From an uncultured Eubacteriales bacterium (GTDB taxonomy: Bacteria; Bacillota; Clostridia; Christensenellales; Aristaeellaceae), in contig CADBEB010000026.1 in the NCBI GenBank assembly GCA_902793605.1, forward strand, positions 1-39,500: a DNA stretch of 39,500 nt, in the 5' to 3' direction. Under the pieces are notes generated by a model, which worked only from the letters and a program-made list of their open reading frames with translations, was not told where the DNA came from and searched no databases. The position numbers and the translations under genes are program-made. Positions within the stretch are counted from its first letter, which is position 1, and each line of letters starts with the position of its first letter. Of the stretch, positions 1-8,426 are shown one piece after another.

Positions 1-45
1 GTTTTAAGTGTTTTTTGAAGTTATTAAGGGGCTTGCTTGAATCTC

Positions 46-82
46 AAAACAAAATGGCTTCAGCAACTGCTTGCTGAAGCCA
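46..82 (-). terminator. Intrinsic terminator for the GGDEF-EAL gene
   Basis: A perfect 12-base-pair stem (55-66 with 71-82) has a 4-base loop. Read on the minus strand it is followed by a T-rich tract (TTTTGTTTTG), which is the expected layout for termination of the minus-strand gene that ends at 148. Confidence 0.7.
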
Positions 83-98
83 CTTTGTCTACGATCTG

Positions 99-123
99 AA
101 AGCCGCATATGCTGCGGCTTTTT
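99..123 (+). terminator. Intrinsic terminator for a plus-strand gene upstream of the window
   Basis: A 9-base-pair stem, AAAGCCGCA (99-107) with TGCGGCTTT (113-121), runs into a T-tract. It suits a plus-strand transcript arriving from left of the window. With the hairpin at 55-82 it forms a back-to-back terminator pair. Confidence 0.6.
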
Positions 124-147
124 CAATGGAGATCCGACTCGTCTGTT

Positions 148-2340
148 TTACAGCTGTTTGTCTGACACTTTCAGCTCGTTTTCCTCGATGCGCCGGTTAA
201 ACTCTTCTTTCGGCATCGGTTTGCCGAACAGGTAGCCCTGCAGTCGGTTACAGCCGACCCTGTTCAGGAATTCAACCTGTGTTTCCGTTTCCACGCCTTC
301 CGTCAGCGTCAGCATATCGATCCGGTTCGCCATCTGGATGATGCAGTCGATCAGCGTCTTTGCTTTTTCGCTGTTATCCAGATTGGACAGGAAACGCATA
401 TCGATCTTCACCACGTCAAACTGGTAATCCTTCAGAACGTTAAGGGAAGAATACCCGCTGCCGAAGTCGTCCAGCCACAGAGCGTAACCCATTTCCTTGA
501 TGCGGTTCATCGCCTCGTTCAGTTTGATAAAATCATCCGTCAGCGCGCTCTCTGTCACTTCCACATGGATCAGTTCCTTCGGGATCGAATACTTCGCAAC
601 CAGGTCCTCCAGTTCCTGTACCGCGTCCATCAGTTCAAAATCCAGCCGGGAGAAATTCAGCGACACCGGAACCACCGGCTTGCCGGCATCCAGGTTCGTC
701 CGGATATCCCTGCACACGGATTCAAAGATGGACCGGTCCAGTTTATGGATCAGGCGGTACTCTTCCAGGACCGGGATGAATTCGTTGGGATACAGCTGGC
801 CGTACACCGGATCCATCCAGCGGGCCAGGGCCTCGCAACCGCACAGTTCTTCCGTATCCGACCAGACCACCGGCTGATAGAACGGAATGATCCATCCGTT
901 TTCGACCGCATTGTCGATATTGTTGATGACATACAGTTTCTTGTGATACTGGTCGCTCATCTTCTTGTCGTATTCGGCATAAACGGTCTGGAAACGGTTT
1001 TTGATCGTGGCGGCGGCATAACGCGCCCGGTCGATCGCCAGACGGGGATCCTCCCCGTTGCTGCTCAGGTGATACGCGCCGCAATTGATACACAGCAGGA
1101 TTTCCTTGTCATACTCATGGACGAGGCGATCCAGTTTCTCCAGTTTCTCCGGGATCCCTGCAGCATTCGTAAACACGACGAAATGATCGTCTGCCTGCCT
1201 GGCGCAGAGGGAATCCGGAAAGAGATCGGTGATGTATTTCGCGATCGTGACAAGGAACCGGTTCCCCGCTTCAAATCCCCGCTGGTCGTTAAACGCCTTG
1301 AAATTGTGCACGTCGAAGAACAGGAAGACATTTTCCTCAAAGCGTTCCGTGAGGCCCTGTATCCTTTCTTTCGCGAGCTCTACAAAATAGCTGAAACCGC
1401 AGATTCCCGTCAGGGCGTCTTCCCGGGCGCTCTTTTCGAGTTCCGTCGTCTTCTTCGCTTCATTCAGCCGCCCGTGGTAGATCGCGAAGCAGATTGTGGC
1501 CAGGGAAATGAAGAAGGTGATGTAGTTGACGGAGTCCCCGGAAATGATCTTCTCGGTCACACCCCGGATGACGATCTCCTGGTCCTGGAAAGTCAGCCCG
1601 TTCTGATATGTCAGCAGGACGCGGTAAAATCCCAGAAAGCTGGCTCCGAGAATCAGGAGGGTCACATACGGGCGATAGATCAGCAGGCAGCCGGCGTAAA
1701 GAACCATCGTCAGGAAACAAATGATCTCCTTGCCGCCCCAGAAATCACTGTAGGAAACAAAGACGCCGAAGGCCAGGCAGACCAGGATGAAGCAGATGAT
1801 CACCAGGTGTTCCAGCACCTCAACCGTCCTGTTTTTCCGGTATTTGAGGACGGCATAGACAATAATGATCGTGCCGATCGCGAACAGTAGCACATAGACC
1901 GCCACGAGCATCGCATTCATAATGCCGGCCATCACCGGGGTGACCGACTCGCTGACCTGCGTGAAGGATTCCAGACCCAGGACGGCCGTATAGAGAATGC
2001 ATGCCGCGCTTGCTGCAATCAGAGAGCGGTACTGCACCTTCGACATCCTTTTGTCTTTCTGGTAAATGCAGAATAGCAGGACCGCCAGACCGATCAGCAT
2101 GAACAGCCAGTATTTGGACGTGTAGGTAATGATCAGCTTGAGCAGGTCCCCGCCGGCCTCGTATTTCGGAATGATCTTTGCATGCGTCTGCCGGATTATC
2201 ATCCAGCTCTCCAGCAGGATGGCGATCACAGCCATATAGCGGCTGCTGCGGACATTTGCGTCGTGCAGGTATTTCTTTTCGTATCTGCTCAGTTTTTCAA
2301 AACCCAGTAGGTGGGAAATGAATCGGAACGCTTTATTCAT
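148..2340 (-). CDS. Membrane GGDEF(degenerate)-EAL protein, probable c-di-GMP phosphodiesterase
   Basis: This 730-residue protein has a multi-pass membrane N-terminus (hydrophobic segments spread over residues 35-290), then a GGDEF-family domain and a C-terminal EAL domain. The GGDEF signature is replaced by QADDHF near residue 383, so cyclase activity is unlikely. The EAL domain keeps the metal-binding and catalytic set: EALARW near 501, the Asn of SLNFS, the Glu of VEVTES, DDFGSGYSSL near 622, VKID, EGVET and the Gln of LQGYLFG. The family hydrolyses c-di-GMP to pGpG. The start is the ATG at 2340 behind AGGGGGA, with a consensus promoter upstream. It is divergent from another GGDEF*-EAL gene with the same ADDHF variant, so the two look like paralogues. 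The signal sensed by the membrane domain is unknown. Confidence 0.9.
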   Translation of the reverse strand: MNKAFRFISHLLGFEKLSRYEKKYLHDANVRSSRYMAVIAILLESWMIIRQTHAKIIPKYEAGGDLLKLIITYTSKYWLFMLIGLAVLLFCIYQKDKRMSKVQYRSLIAASAACILYTAVLGLESFTQVSESVTPVMAGIMNAMLVAVYVLLFAIGTIIIVYAVLKYRKNRTVEVLEHLVIICFILVCLAFGVFVSYSDFWGGKEIICFLTMVLYAGCLLIYRPYVTLLILGASFLGFYRVLLTYQNGLTFQDQEIVIRGVTEKIISGDSVNYITFFISLATICFAIYHGRLNEAKKTTELEKSAREDALTGICGFSYFVELAKERIQGLTERFEENVFLFFDVHNFKAFNDQRGFEAGNRFLVTIAKYITDLFPDSLCARQADDHFVVFTNAAGIPEKLEKLDRLVHEYDKEILLCINCGAYHLSSNGEDPRLAIDRARYAAATIKNRFQTVYAEYDKKMSDQYHKKLYVINNIDNAVENGWIIPFYQPVVWSDTEELCGCEALARWMDPVYGQLYPNEFIPVLEEYRLIHKLDRSIFESVCRDIRTNLDAGKPVVPVSLNFSRLDFELMDAVQELEDLVAKYSIPKELIHVEVTESALTDDFIKLNEAMNRIKEMGYALWLDDFGSGYSSLNVLKDYQFDVVKIDMRFLSNLDNSEKAKTLIDCIIQMANRIDMLTLTEGVETETQVEFLNRVGCNRLQGYLFGKPMPKEEFNRRIEENELKVSDKQL

Positions 2341-2406
2341 GGTTTCCCCCTGACAGATCCTGTCGTCATTTCACGATGCGAAAATGGAAAGTTTCTGATC
2401 ATATTC

Positions 2407-2435
2407 ATTGTACAAGAGATAAATAGAGTTGGCAA
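2407..2435 (-). promoter_or_regulatory. Sigma-A-type promoter of the membrane GGDEF-EAL gene
   Basis: On the minus strand TTGCCA (2435-2430) and TACAAT (2412-2407) are separated by exactly 17 bases. Transcription would start near 2400, giving a leader of about 60 bases before the ATG at 2340. Confidence 0.7.
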
Positions 2436-2459
2436 GAACGCAGCCCGACAAATTTATTC

Positions 2460-2488
2460 TTTTCGTTCCGTACAATTCATGTTATAAT
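2460..2488 (+). promoter_or_regulatory. Promoter of the PAS-GGDEF-EAL / cyclase operon
   Basis: A perfect -10 TATAAT lies at 2483-2488. The -35 (TTTTCG, 2460-2465, 17-base spacer) is poor. The predicted transcription start near 2495 excludes a translation start as far upstream as 2429 and supports the ATG at 2549. Confidence 0.5.
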
Positions 2489-2548
2489 CCTGAAAAACAA
2501 ACAATAATGAGACACTGGGGTTTCCCCCATGAACAGGAGAATTATCCG

Positions 2549-4351
2549 ATGTATCATTTTTCCGAAGAATTCAGGCAGGCATACGAGTCCCTGACCTTCC
2601 CGCTCGTCATTGATCAGTTCATTGACGAAAAGGTGGTTCCTTTGCTCGTTTCTGACGGTTTCTGCGAGCTGACCGGGCTGGACCGGGACAAGGCCATGAT
2701 CCTGATGGGTGCCGGCCAGTACGACCGGGTTCACCCGGATGATGCGGGCAAGGTTGCCCAGGTCAGTGATGACTTCGCCCACCACCGTAGCGGCTATGAC
2801 CAGCTGGTTCGCTGCCGGCATGAGGACGGCTACCATCTGATCCACATCATCGGCCACTGGCAGACCATGTCGGACGGGACCGAGCTGGCGTTCATGGTCT
2901 ATATGGACGTCTCCTCCTCCCAAAAGGTGATCGAGGACAGTTCCCTGAAGTATCTGCTCTTCCAGCAGGATCAGTTCTACCGGGATCCGCTGACGGGCCT
3001 GCCCAACATCAACTATATGCATGAGTTCGCCGACGAGCGGGTCCAGGCGCTGCGGCTGGACGGGAAAATTCCGATGCTCATCTATTCCGATATCAATTCC
3101 ATGCAGTTCTATAATAACCAGTACGGCTTTGCCGAGGGTGACAAACTGCTTCTGCTCATCGCGCGTAAGCTGCAGAAATTCTTTCCGGACGCATTGGTCT
3201 CCCGCGGGGCGGACGATCATTTCATCATCCTCGACACTTATATCGACGAGACCGACCTGAACAGCCGCCTGATCGCGGTGAACAACGAGATCCGGGAGGA
3301 GGCATTCGGAAATACCGCCGGCATCCAGGCTGGCGTCTGCGTTTTCGATCATATCACCCGCACAGGGGACGCCATCGACCACTCAAGGAACGCGCTCAAG
3401 CGCATCGGCAGCGATCTGAACACCGTCTTCCGGATGTATTCCCAGCTGGCTGACGAGCATTACTGGGGCGAGCGGTATATCGTTCAGAACCTGGACCGTG
3501 CCCTGGAGGAAGGTTGGATCAAGGTCTTCTACCAGGGAATCGGCCGGGTGAAGACCGACCGGACCGCCTGTTTTGAGGCTCTGGCCCGCTGGATCGACCC
3601 GAACCGCGGAAATATCTCCCCGGGTGAATTCATCCCCGTCCTGGAGAAATATCACCTCGTGCACAAGCTGGACCTGTATATGATCGAGCAGGTGATGAAA
3701 GAGGTCCCGATCCGCGCGGAAGCCGACCTTCCTCTGCTTCCGGTCTCGGTCAACTTCGCTGCCCAGGATTTTGATTACCGGAACATCCCCGAGGAGATCG
3801 AGAACCTGTATCAGAAGTATAACATGGAGAAATTCGTCTCCCGGAACTGCTTCATCGTGGAGATCACCGAAAGGGATATCGCCACCGCCACCGACCGGTT
3901 CCAGACGCAGCTGGGTCACCTGCGGGAGAAGGGATACCAGCTCTGGCTGGACGATTTCGGCAGCGGCTATTCCTCTCTGAATGTCTTTAGCCGCTTCGAG
4001 ATCGACCTGATCAAGTTCGACATGGCGTTGATCCGGGATCTGGATTCCCGCGGCGGGCTGAACCGGAAGATCATCAGCGCGATGATCAAAATTGCCCATG
4101 ACATGCAGATCCACACCCTGGCGGAAGGGGTCGAGACTCCCGATCAGCTGCAGTTCCTGCGGGACGTCGGGTGTGAGCTGAGCCAGGGCTTCCTGTACCG
4201 GCGGCCGGAATCGCTGAACACCATTCTCTTCAAGATCGCCAACGGCAGCATCCGCCCCTCCACGGAAACCCCCGAGGAACGCGAACGTTTCAGCCGCATC
4301 GACCCTATCCTGACCGATCCGTCCGAACCCACCCCCGGAAAGGAGTCTTAA
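2549..4351 (+). CDS. PAS-GGDEF(degenerate)-EAL protein, probable cytoplasmic c-di-GMP phosphodiesterase
   Basis: The 600-residue protein starts at the ATG behind AGGAGA (2536-2541), downstream of the -10 box. Its reading frame stays open to 2429, but that part lies in the untranscribed or untranslated leader. There is no membrane segment. Residues about 20-125 form a PAS domain of the PAS_3 kind (VHPDD). A GGDEF-family domain follows with GADDHF near 221 instead of GGDEF, so it is probably non-catalytic and may bind GTP. The EAL domain (about 305-555) keeps EALARW near 341, the Asn of SVNF, the Glu of VEITER, DDFGSGYSSL near 467, IKFD, EGVET and the Gln of SQGF, which predicts active c-di-GMP hydrolysis. 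The stop is one base from the GTG of the next gene, a cyclase, so the two are co-transcribed and probably translationally coupled. Confidence 0.9.
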   Translation: MYHFSEEFRQAYESLTFPLVIDQFIDEKVVPLLVSDGFCELTGLDRDKAMILMGAGQYDRVHPDDAGKVAQVSDDFAHHRSGYDQLVRCRHEDGYHLIHIIGHWQTMSDGTELAFMVYMDVSSSQKVIEDSSLKYLLFQQDQFYRDPLTGLPNINYMHEFADERVQALRLDGKIPMLIYSDINSMQFYNNQYGFAEGDKLLLLIARKLQKFFPDALVSRGADDHFIILDTYIDETDLNSRLIAVNNEIREEAFGNTAGIQAGVCVFDHITRTGDAIDHSRNALKRIGSDLNTVFRMYSQLADEHYWGERYIVQNLDRALEEGWIKVFYQGIGRVKTDRTACFEALARWIDPNRGNISPGEFIPVLEKYHLVHKLDLYMIEQVMKEVPIRAEADLPLLPVSVNFAAQDFDYRNIPEEIENLYQKYNMEKFVSRNCFIVEITERDIATATDRFQTQLGHLREKGYQLWLDDFGSGYSSLNVFSRFEIDLIKFDMALIRDLDSRGGLNRKIISAMIKIAHDMQIHTLAEGVETPDQLQFLRDVGCELSQGFLYRRPESLNTILFKIANGSIRPSTETPEERERFSRIDPILTDPSEPTPGKES

Positions 4352-4352
4352 C

Positions 4353-5717
4353 GTGGAAAATCCGAACACCTCAACCGACAGGAAACAGAGCCGGGGCATC
4401 CACCTGAACCATCTGAATGTCCTCCTGATTTTTATCGGCATGGTCATTGCGCTGTTCATGGTCTTCAGCATGTACCAGACAAGCAACAGCTTCAACCAGA
4501 TCGTCAGCGTGACCGAGACCTACCTGTCCGCACAGCAGACCGCGGGCATGCTCAACAACATCTCCGTCGATATGGCAGAACAGTGCACTGCCTTTATCCA
4601 TTCAGGCACACCGGACCTGACCTACGCGTATGCCGGGCAGCTGAATGCAATCGACGGGCAGATCGAAGCAAACGCGGCCTACGCAGATGCCGGCGAAAGC
4701 GAGGACGAGTTCCTGGTCAAGGCACTCGCCGCCTTCCGGACAAAGATTGCGACGGAAACCCGGGCGATGCGCCTGATGGCCGACACGTTGCCCATGGGAC
4801 TGGAAGCCTTCCCGCCGCTGATCCAGCAGACTGAACTGAGCGAAGAGGACCGGGCCCTGTCCCCGGAGGAGAAGAAAAAGACCGCGCTCGGACTGATCAG
4901 TTCTGAGGAATACCTGGCCCTGGGCACCACCATCTCGGACGCCGTGGATGACAGCCATCGCGTCGCCTCCGAGAAGGGAAAGAACCGCGCCATGCAGACC
5001 GCCGCACAGGTCGAAAAAGTCATGCGCCGCCAGAAGATCCTGGTCTTCCTGTTCGTGCTCATCGCCATGGTGGCACTGTTCATGAACCGGGCACTGATCA
5101 TCTCTCCGATCCAGCGGAGTGTGGAGAACCTGGACAAGCGGGAACCGCTGCCGGTTGTCGGCAGCTATGAGGTGCGCCACCTGGCTAACGTCTATAACGA
5201 AGTCCTGAAGGATAACGCCAAAAAGACAGCGGCCCTTTCCCATGCCGCGACGCATGATTTTCTGACCGGGCTGAAGAACCGGTCGGAGTTCGACCGCCTC
5301 TACAAGGAGTCTAAAGAGGAAAAGGTCGGTATCATGATCGCGGATGTGGACCGCTTCAAGCAGTTCAACGACAAGTTCGGCCATGAAGTCGGCGACCGTG
5401 TCATAAAGGTGGTGGCGGATAAACTCACGGAACACTTCCGCCCGGAAGACCATGTCTGCCGTATCGGCGGGGATGAGTTCTGCGTCATCATGCCGGGTAT
5501 GGGCCAGGAACAGGCCCGCGCTATGACCGATATTATCCGGAAGATCAACCATGAACTTCAGGAGACCGGCACAGGTCTTCCGCCTATCACGATCAGCGCC
5601 GGCTTTGCTTTCTGGGACCGTCCGAACCCGGGCGAAAGCCTTTTCCGGGACGCGGACGATACGCTGCTTTCCGTCAAAAAAACCCGGACCGACTGCTGCG
5701 CAGTTTATCCGGGATAA
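4353..5717 (+). CDS. Membrane diguanylate cyclase (GGDEF, intact I-site)
   Basis: This 454-residue protein has a GTG start (4353-4355) behind AGGAG at 4341-4345, one base after the upstream stop. One membrane segment lies near 23-41 and another near 229-249. They enclose an extracytoplasmic helical region of about 185 residues that resembles a four-helix-bundle sensor. A short linker leads to a GGDEF domain with canonical RIGGDEF near 370-376. The inhibitory site is intact: RPED lies exactly five residues before GGDEF, so product inhibition is expected. The reaction is 2 GTP to c-di-GMP. It shares a message with the PAS-EAL phosphodiesterase upstream, so opposite activities are produced together. 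A strong hairpin terminator follows. Confidence 0.9.
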   Translation: MENPNTSTDRKQSRGIHLNHLNVLLIFIGMVIALFMVFSMYQTSNSFNQIVSVTETYLSAQQTAGMLNNISVDMAEQCTAFIHSGTPDLTYAYAGQLNAIDGQIEANAAYADAGESEDEFLVKALAAFRTKIATETRAMRLMADTLPMGLEAFPPLIQQTELSEEDRALSPEEKKKTALGLISSEEYLALGTTISDAVDDSHRVASEKGKNRAMQTAAQVEKVMRRQKILVFLFVLIAMVALFMNRALIISPIQRSVENLDKREPLPVVGSYEVRHLANVYNEVLKDNAKKTAALSHAATHDFLTGLKNRSEFDRLYKESKEEKVGIMIADVDRFKQFNDKFGHEVGDRVIKVVADKLTEHFRPEDHVCRIGGDEFCVIMPGMGQEQARAMTDIIRKINHELQETGTGLPPITISAGFAFWDRPNPGESLFRDADDTLLSVKKTRTDCCAVYPG

Positions 5718-5732
5718 AAGTCTGTTTCAGAA

Positions 5733-5764
5733 AAAGCCGGGGAGAGTTCTTTCTCCCCGGCTTT
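5733..5764. terminator. Bidirectional intrinsic terminator between convergent cyclase genes
   Basis: A perfect 13-base-pair stem (5733-5745 with 5752-5764) has a 6-base loop. Its A-flank and T-flank serve both directions, and the T-run is better on the minus strand. It sits between the plus-strand cyclase ending at 5717 and the minus-strand cyclase ending at 5774. Confidence 0.85.
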
Positions 5765-5773
5765 CGTTTATCC

Positions 5774-6850
5774 TTATACAACCACCTTGTTCCGTCCGGA
5801 ATTCTTGCCCATGTAGAGCTTCTCATCCGCTCTCTTGAGCAGGTCCTCCAGCGGAGAGGAGAAGTCGCATTCCTCAACGCCGATCGTGATTGTGATGGTG
5901 ATCTCGTTTCCTTCGAATTCCAGCCGCATCCTTTCCACCGCGAAGTTGACGTCGTGCATAATCACGCCCGCGTCGTCAATGTTCGCGCCAGGCATGAAGA
6001 AGCAGAACTCCTCACCGCCCCAGCGGCAGACGCTGTAGCGGCCGCCGGAATGCTCCGTGAACAGCTCCGTCAGCTTGACCAGCGTATAGTCGCCGCAGTT
6101 GTGGCCGTACGTATCGTTCACGTTCTTGAAAAAGTCGATATCAGCGATCGCCACGGCAAAGGACTCCTCAGGGTTTGCCTTGCAGAACTTCTCAATCGCC
6201 TCGATCATCGCCCGGCGGTTGGGCAGGCCGGTCAGCGGATCCGTACCTGCTTCCTTATAGAGCGTCTGGTTCCGGATCCGCAGCTGCCGCTCGGTATCCT
6301 GGATGCTGGTGCTGAAGATGATGCACATCGCTGCCAGCATCACAAAGAAGCCGACAGTATTGATCGTCTGGTAGAAGGTGTTCGTCGCCCGGTCCATCGT
6401 GTAGACCGCCGTGTGCTGCAGCGACCAGGAGAACAGGCCGATCCGGTACGCCAGGATCACGATGAAGCAGGCAATCTTGATCAGTGGCTTTTCATAGATG
6501 TTGAAAAACAGGAATACAACCATCAGCGTCAGCATATGCTGCACGCCGCAGCTCCAGCCAAAGGCCTCTATATTCCAGAAAACCCAGCCCCCGGTCAGCA
6601 GGGCGTAAATCAGCAGGTTTTCCCGCACACCGCGGTTTTTTGTCAGCCACAGCGCCGCGCCGGTCACCGCCGCGAAGCCCAGCGGGAACCAGATCCATAC
6701 ATCCAGGAACAGCGGATAGAAGAAAAAGCATACAAAGAAGTAAGCGATCAGCAGAATCTCGCTGACGCACAGGGCTTTCCGGTAGTAGACCGGCAGTTCC
6801 TTCCCTGACTTGGGAACTTTCTGCTGCAGAAAGTTCGAGAAAAAATCCAT
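5774..6850 (-). CDS. Multi-pass membrane diguanylate cyclase (GGEEF)
   Basis: The 358-residue protein has about six hydrophobic segments in residues 25-185, forming a membrane sensor of unrecognised family. A GGDEF domain follows with RWGGEEF near 277, ADIDFFK for metal and GTP binding, and NDTYGHNCGD. GGEEF is an active variant of the signature. The position of the inhibitory site (RxxD five residues before) reads GGRY, so product feedback through that site is not expected, unlike the cyclase at 4353. The ATG at 6850 has only a moderate ribosome binding site (AAGGCAGG). A good promoter lies at 6891-6919. The gene is monocistronic between that promoter and the shared terminator at 5733-5764. 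Confidence 0.88.
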   Translation of the reverse strand: MDFFSNFLQQKVPKSGKELPVYYRKALCVSEILLIAYFFVCFFFYPLFLDVWIWFPLGFAAVTGAALWLTKNRGVRENLLIYALLTGGWVFWNIEAFGWSCGVQHMLTLMVVFLFFNIYEKPLIKIACFIVILAYRIGLFSWSLQHTAVYTMDRATNTFYQTINTVGFFVMLAAMCIIFSTSIQDTERQLRIRNQTLYKEAGTDPLTGLPNRRAMIEAIEKFCKANPEESFAVAIADIDFFKNVNDTYGHNCGDYTLVKLTELFTEHSGGRYSVCRWGGEEFCFFMPGANIDDAGVIMHDVNFAVERMRLEFEGNEITITITIGVEECDFSSPLEDLLKRADEKLYMGKNSGRNKVVV

Positions 6851-6890
6851 TCGGGTTACCTGCCTTGATGCTTTTTCATTTCTTCAGATA

Positions 6891-6919
6891 ATTATATACC
6901 ATCTCTGGCCTTTTTTCAA
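6891..6919 (-). promoter_or_regulatory. Promoter of the GGEEF cyclase gene
   Basis: On the minus strand TTGAAA (6919-6914) and TATAAT (6896-6891) are separated by 17 bases, close to the sigma-A consensus. The leader to the ATG at 6850 is about 35 bases. Confidence 0.7.
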
Positions 6920-6983
6920 ACACTTCATGCAATTGTTATCTTTCCGTAATGACTTTCCCTCAGGTTTTTCCCAAAGGGGATAT

Positions 6984-7043
6984 GGGGCGCTGACACGTGC
7001 GGTGCGCGTGCGAATCAACGTGCGTTTCTCTGCGGAACCTCTC
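6984..7043. repeat. G+C-rich dispersed segment, copy A
   Basis: This intergenic segment resembles 11544-11617. Both start GGGGCGCTG, both contain GCGGTGCGCG (here 6999-7008), and both go on to a TGCGGAA stretch. It lies directly after the stop of the esterase gene. Its function is unknown; it may be a family of short interspersed repeats. Confidence 0.4.
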
Positions 7044-8120
7044 TTATTTAAACAGTTTCACCAGGAAGGCACGGATGCACCTCCGCCACACCGTCCAGTC
7101 GTGCCCCCCCGGGAACGTCTCCCGCTCCAGCCGGAGCGGCTTCCCCTTCAGATATTCGTCATCCTTCGCGAAGCTGTCCCAGAACTGATCCTCCGTGCCC
7201 ATCGCCCGGTAGAACACCCGGAACGCGGCGTTGAACGCCTCCGGATCGCCCAGCAGCCGAAGGTGCGGCTCATCCTGTCCGTTCCCCCACGGCGCGCGCA
7301 GGAAACCGCTGAACAGCCCGGCGTAGCCGAACAGTTCCGGATGGCTCAGGGTCGTGATCGCGGTATGGAAGCTGCCCATGCTCAGCCCGGCCATCGCACG
7401 GCTCCATTTGTCCGTCTTCACGGAGTAATGCGCTTCGATATACGGGATCAGGTCCTCCACCAAAACCCGCGGGAACAAACCCAGGTCCCGCTGTCCGGAG
7501 CCGCGGACCATCCCGTTGCCCATGACGATGATCATCTCTTCCATCGCGCCTTCCGCCAGCAGCCGGTCTGCAATCCGCCCCACATGGCCCTGATAGACCC
7601 ATCCGGTCTCATTCTCCCCGTATCCGTGCTGGAGGTAGAGTACCGGATACTTTTTCGCCGGATCGTACTTCGGCGGCGTCCATACCAGGCAGATCTCGTG
7701 TCTGCCGGTCACGGAGGAAGGGTAGTAACGCCGGGTCACCGCCCCGTGCTCCACACCCTCCAGGTCGTCCCAGCCTTTCATATCTCTTACCGGTACGTCC
7801 ACAAAGTTCATCGGCCGGCAGCAGCCGTAGCCGATCGGCAGATAGGGGCAAAGCACGTCCGCTCCGTCGATCTTCAGGAAAAAATAGAGAAAGCCCCTGC
7901 CGAGGTTGAAGGTGCCTTCCCAGGCCCCGTCTCCTGCGGGCTTCAGCGCATGCATTGTCCCGAACTGATCGATCGCAACTTCCTTCGCGTCCTTCGCGAT
8001 GATCCGGAAATGCACCCGCCCGTCGGGCAGCACTTCGGCACCCTGCTCCCCATCCCGGTCCGGCTCTCCGAAATAGGGATCAAAGGAAACAGCAACATCC
8101 AGCGGCCACTTCTTCTCCAT
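7044..8120 (-). CDS. Esterase D/feruloyl-esterase-like alpha/beta hydrolase with N-terminal beta-sandwich
   Basis: The 358-residue protein starts at the ATG at 8120 behind GAGGAGG. The frame is open further upstream, but that part carries the promoter. Residues about 1-105 look like an early-set/CBM48-like immunoglobulin fold as found before CE1-type esterases. The rest is a PF00756-type alpha/beta hydrolase: the motif YLQHGYGENETGW, the nucleophile elbow GLSMGS near 245, and the catalytic His in GGHDW near 340. No signal peptide is seen, so a cytoplasmic role is likely. Relatives hydrolyse acyl esters on plant cell-wall oligosaccharides or enterobactin-like compounds. The substrate here is not determinable; no siderophore genes are nearby, which favours a carbohydrate ester. 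Confidence 0.8.
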   Translation of the reverse strand: MEKKWPLDVAVSFDPYFGEPDRDGEQGAEVLPDGRVHFRIIAKDAKEVAIDQFGTMHALKPAGDGAWEGTFNLGRGFLYFFLKIDGADVLCPYLPIGYGCCRPMNFVDVPVRDMKGWDDLEGVEHGAVTRRYYPSSVTGRHEICLVWTPPKYDPAKKYPVLYLQHGYGENETGWVYQGHVGRIADRLLAEGAMEEMIIVMGNGMVRGSGQRDLGLFPRVLVEDLIPYIEAHYSVKTDKWSRAMAGLSMGSFHTAITTLSHPELFGYAGLFSGFLRAPWGNGQDEPHLRLLGDPEAFNAAFRVFYRAMGTEDQFWDSFAKDDEYLKGKPLRLERETFPGGHDWTVWRRCIRAFLVKLFK

Positions 8121-8187
8121 CTTCCGATCCTCCTCATTTTTCGATGCGATTTTTGATTTTCCGCAAAAGTACGGACAACTTATCTCT

Positions 8188-8216
8188 ACTTTACCCCAAT
8201 CCATACCGTTTGTCAA
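8188..8216 (-). promoter_or_regulatory. Promoter of the esterase-like gene
   Basis: On the minus strand a perfect -35 TTGACA (8216-8211) is 17 bases from TAAAGT (8193-8188). It lies about 70 bases upstream of the ATG at 8120. Confidence 0.65.
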
Positions 8217-8262
8217 TCCAATCAACCTTTCATCAGAATATAATGCGGCCTCCTTTTCTTCG

Positions 8263-8271
8263 TGGTATAAT
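8263..8271 (+). promoter_or_regulatory. Extended -10 promoter toward the metallo-hydrolase gene
   Basis: TGGTATAAT is an exact extended -10 motif with no recognisable -35. The resulting leader of about 150 bases would include the hairpin repeats at 8346-8412. Confidence 0.5.
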
Positions 8272-8345
8272 GTTCGCCGAAAGGAGAAGCACGCCCCCAT
8301 CTCGAAGCCTATTACTCTGCTCTTGAATAAACCCGGAAAAATAAG

Positions 8346-8412
8346 GGCTGGAACAAGGGGACGTCCCCTTGCATTCCCGGAAGGAACAAAGGGACTGTCC
8401 CCGCCGTTCCGA
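8346..8412. repeat. REP-like palindromic repeat unit
   Basis: Two hairpin-forming units occur side by side, each beginning GGAACAA. The first contains an exact 18-base palindrome (8354-8371, centre GGGGACGTCCCC). The second contains GGGACTGTCCCC (8391-8402). They fall in the putative 5' leader of the gene starting at 8427. They resemble short interspersed GGGAC/GTCCC palindromes common in clostridial and other genomes; this is a recollection, not a search. Confidence 0.55.
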
Positions 8413-8426
8413 CGAAAGGAGATCCT

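Noticed and set aside
565..1890. Long plus-strand open frame opposite the GGDEF-EAL gene
   Set aside because: It lies antisense to a gene with clear conserved motifs, has no ribosome site and a composition (His, Arg, Gln rich) typical of a shadow frame in G+C-rich sequence.
2429..2548. Upstream extension of the PAS-GGDEF-EAL protein
   Set aside because: It spans the -10 box at 2483-2488, and the AGGAGA site serves the ATG at 2549.
8346..8412. CRISPR-like repeat array
   Set aside because: Only two non-identical palindromic units without regular spacers; no cas genes in the window.
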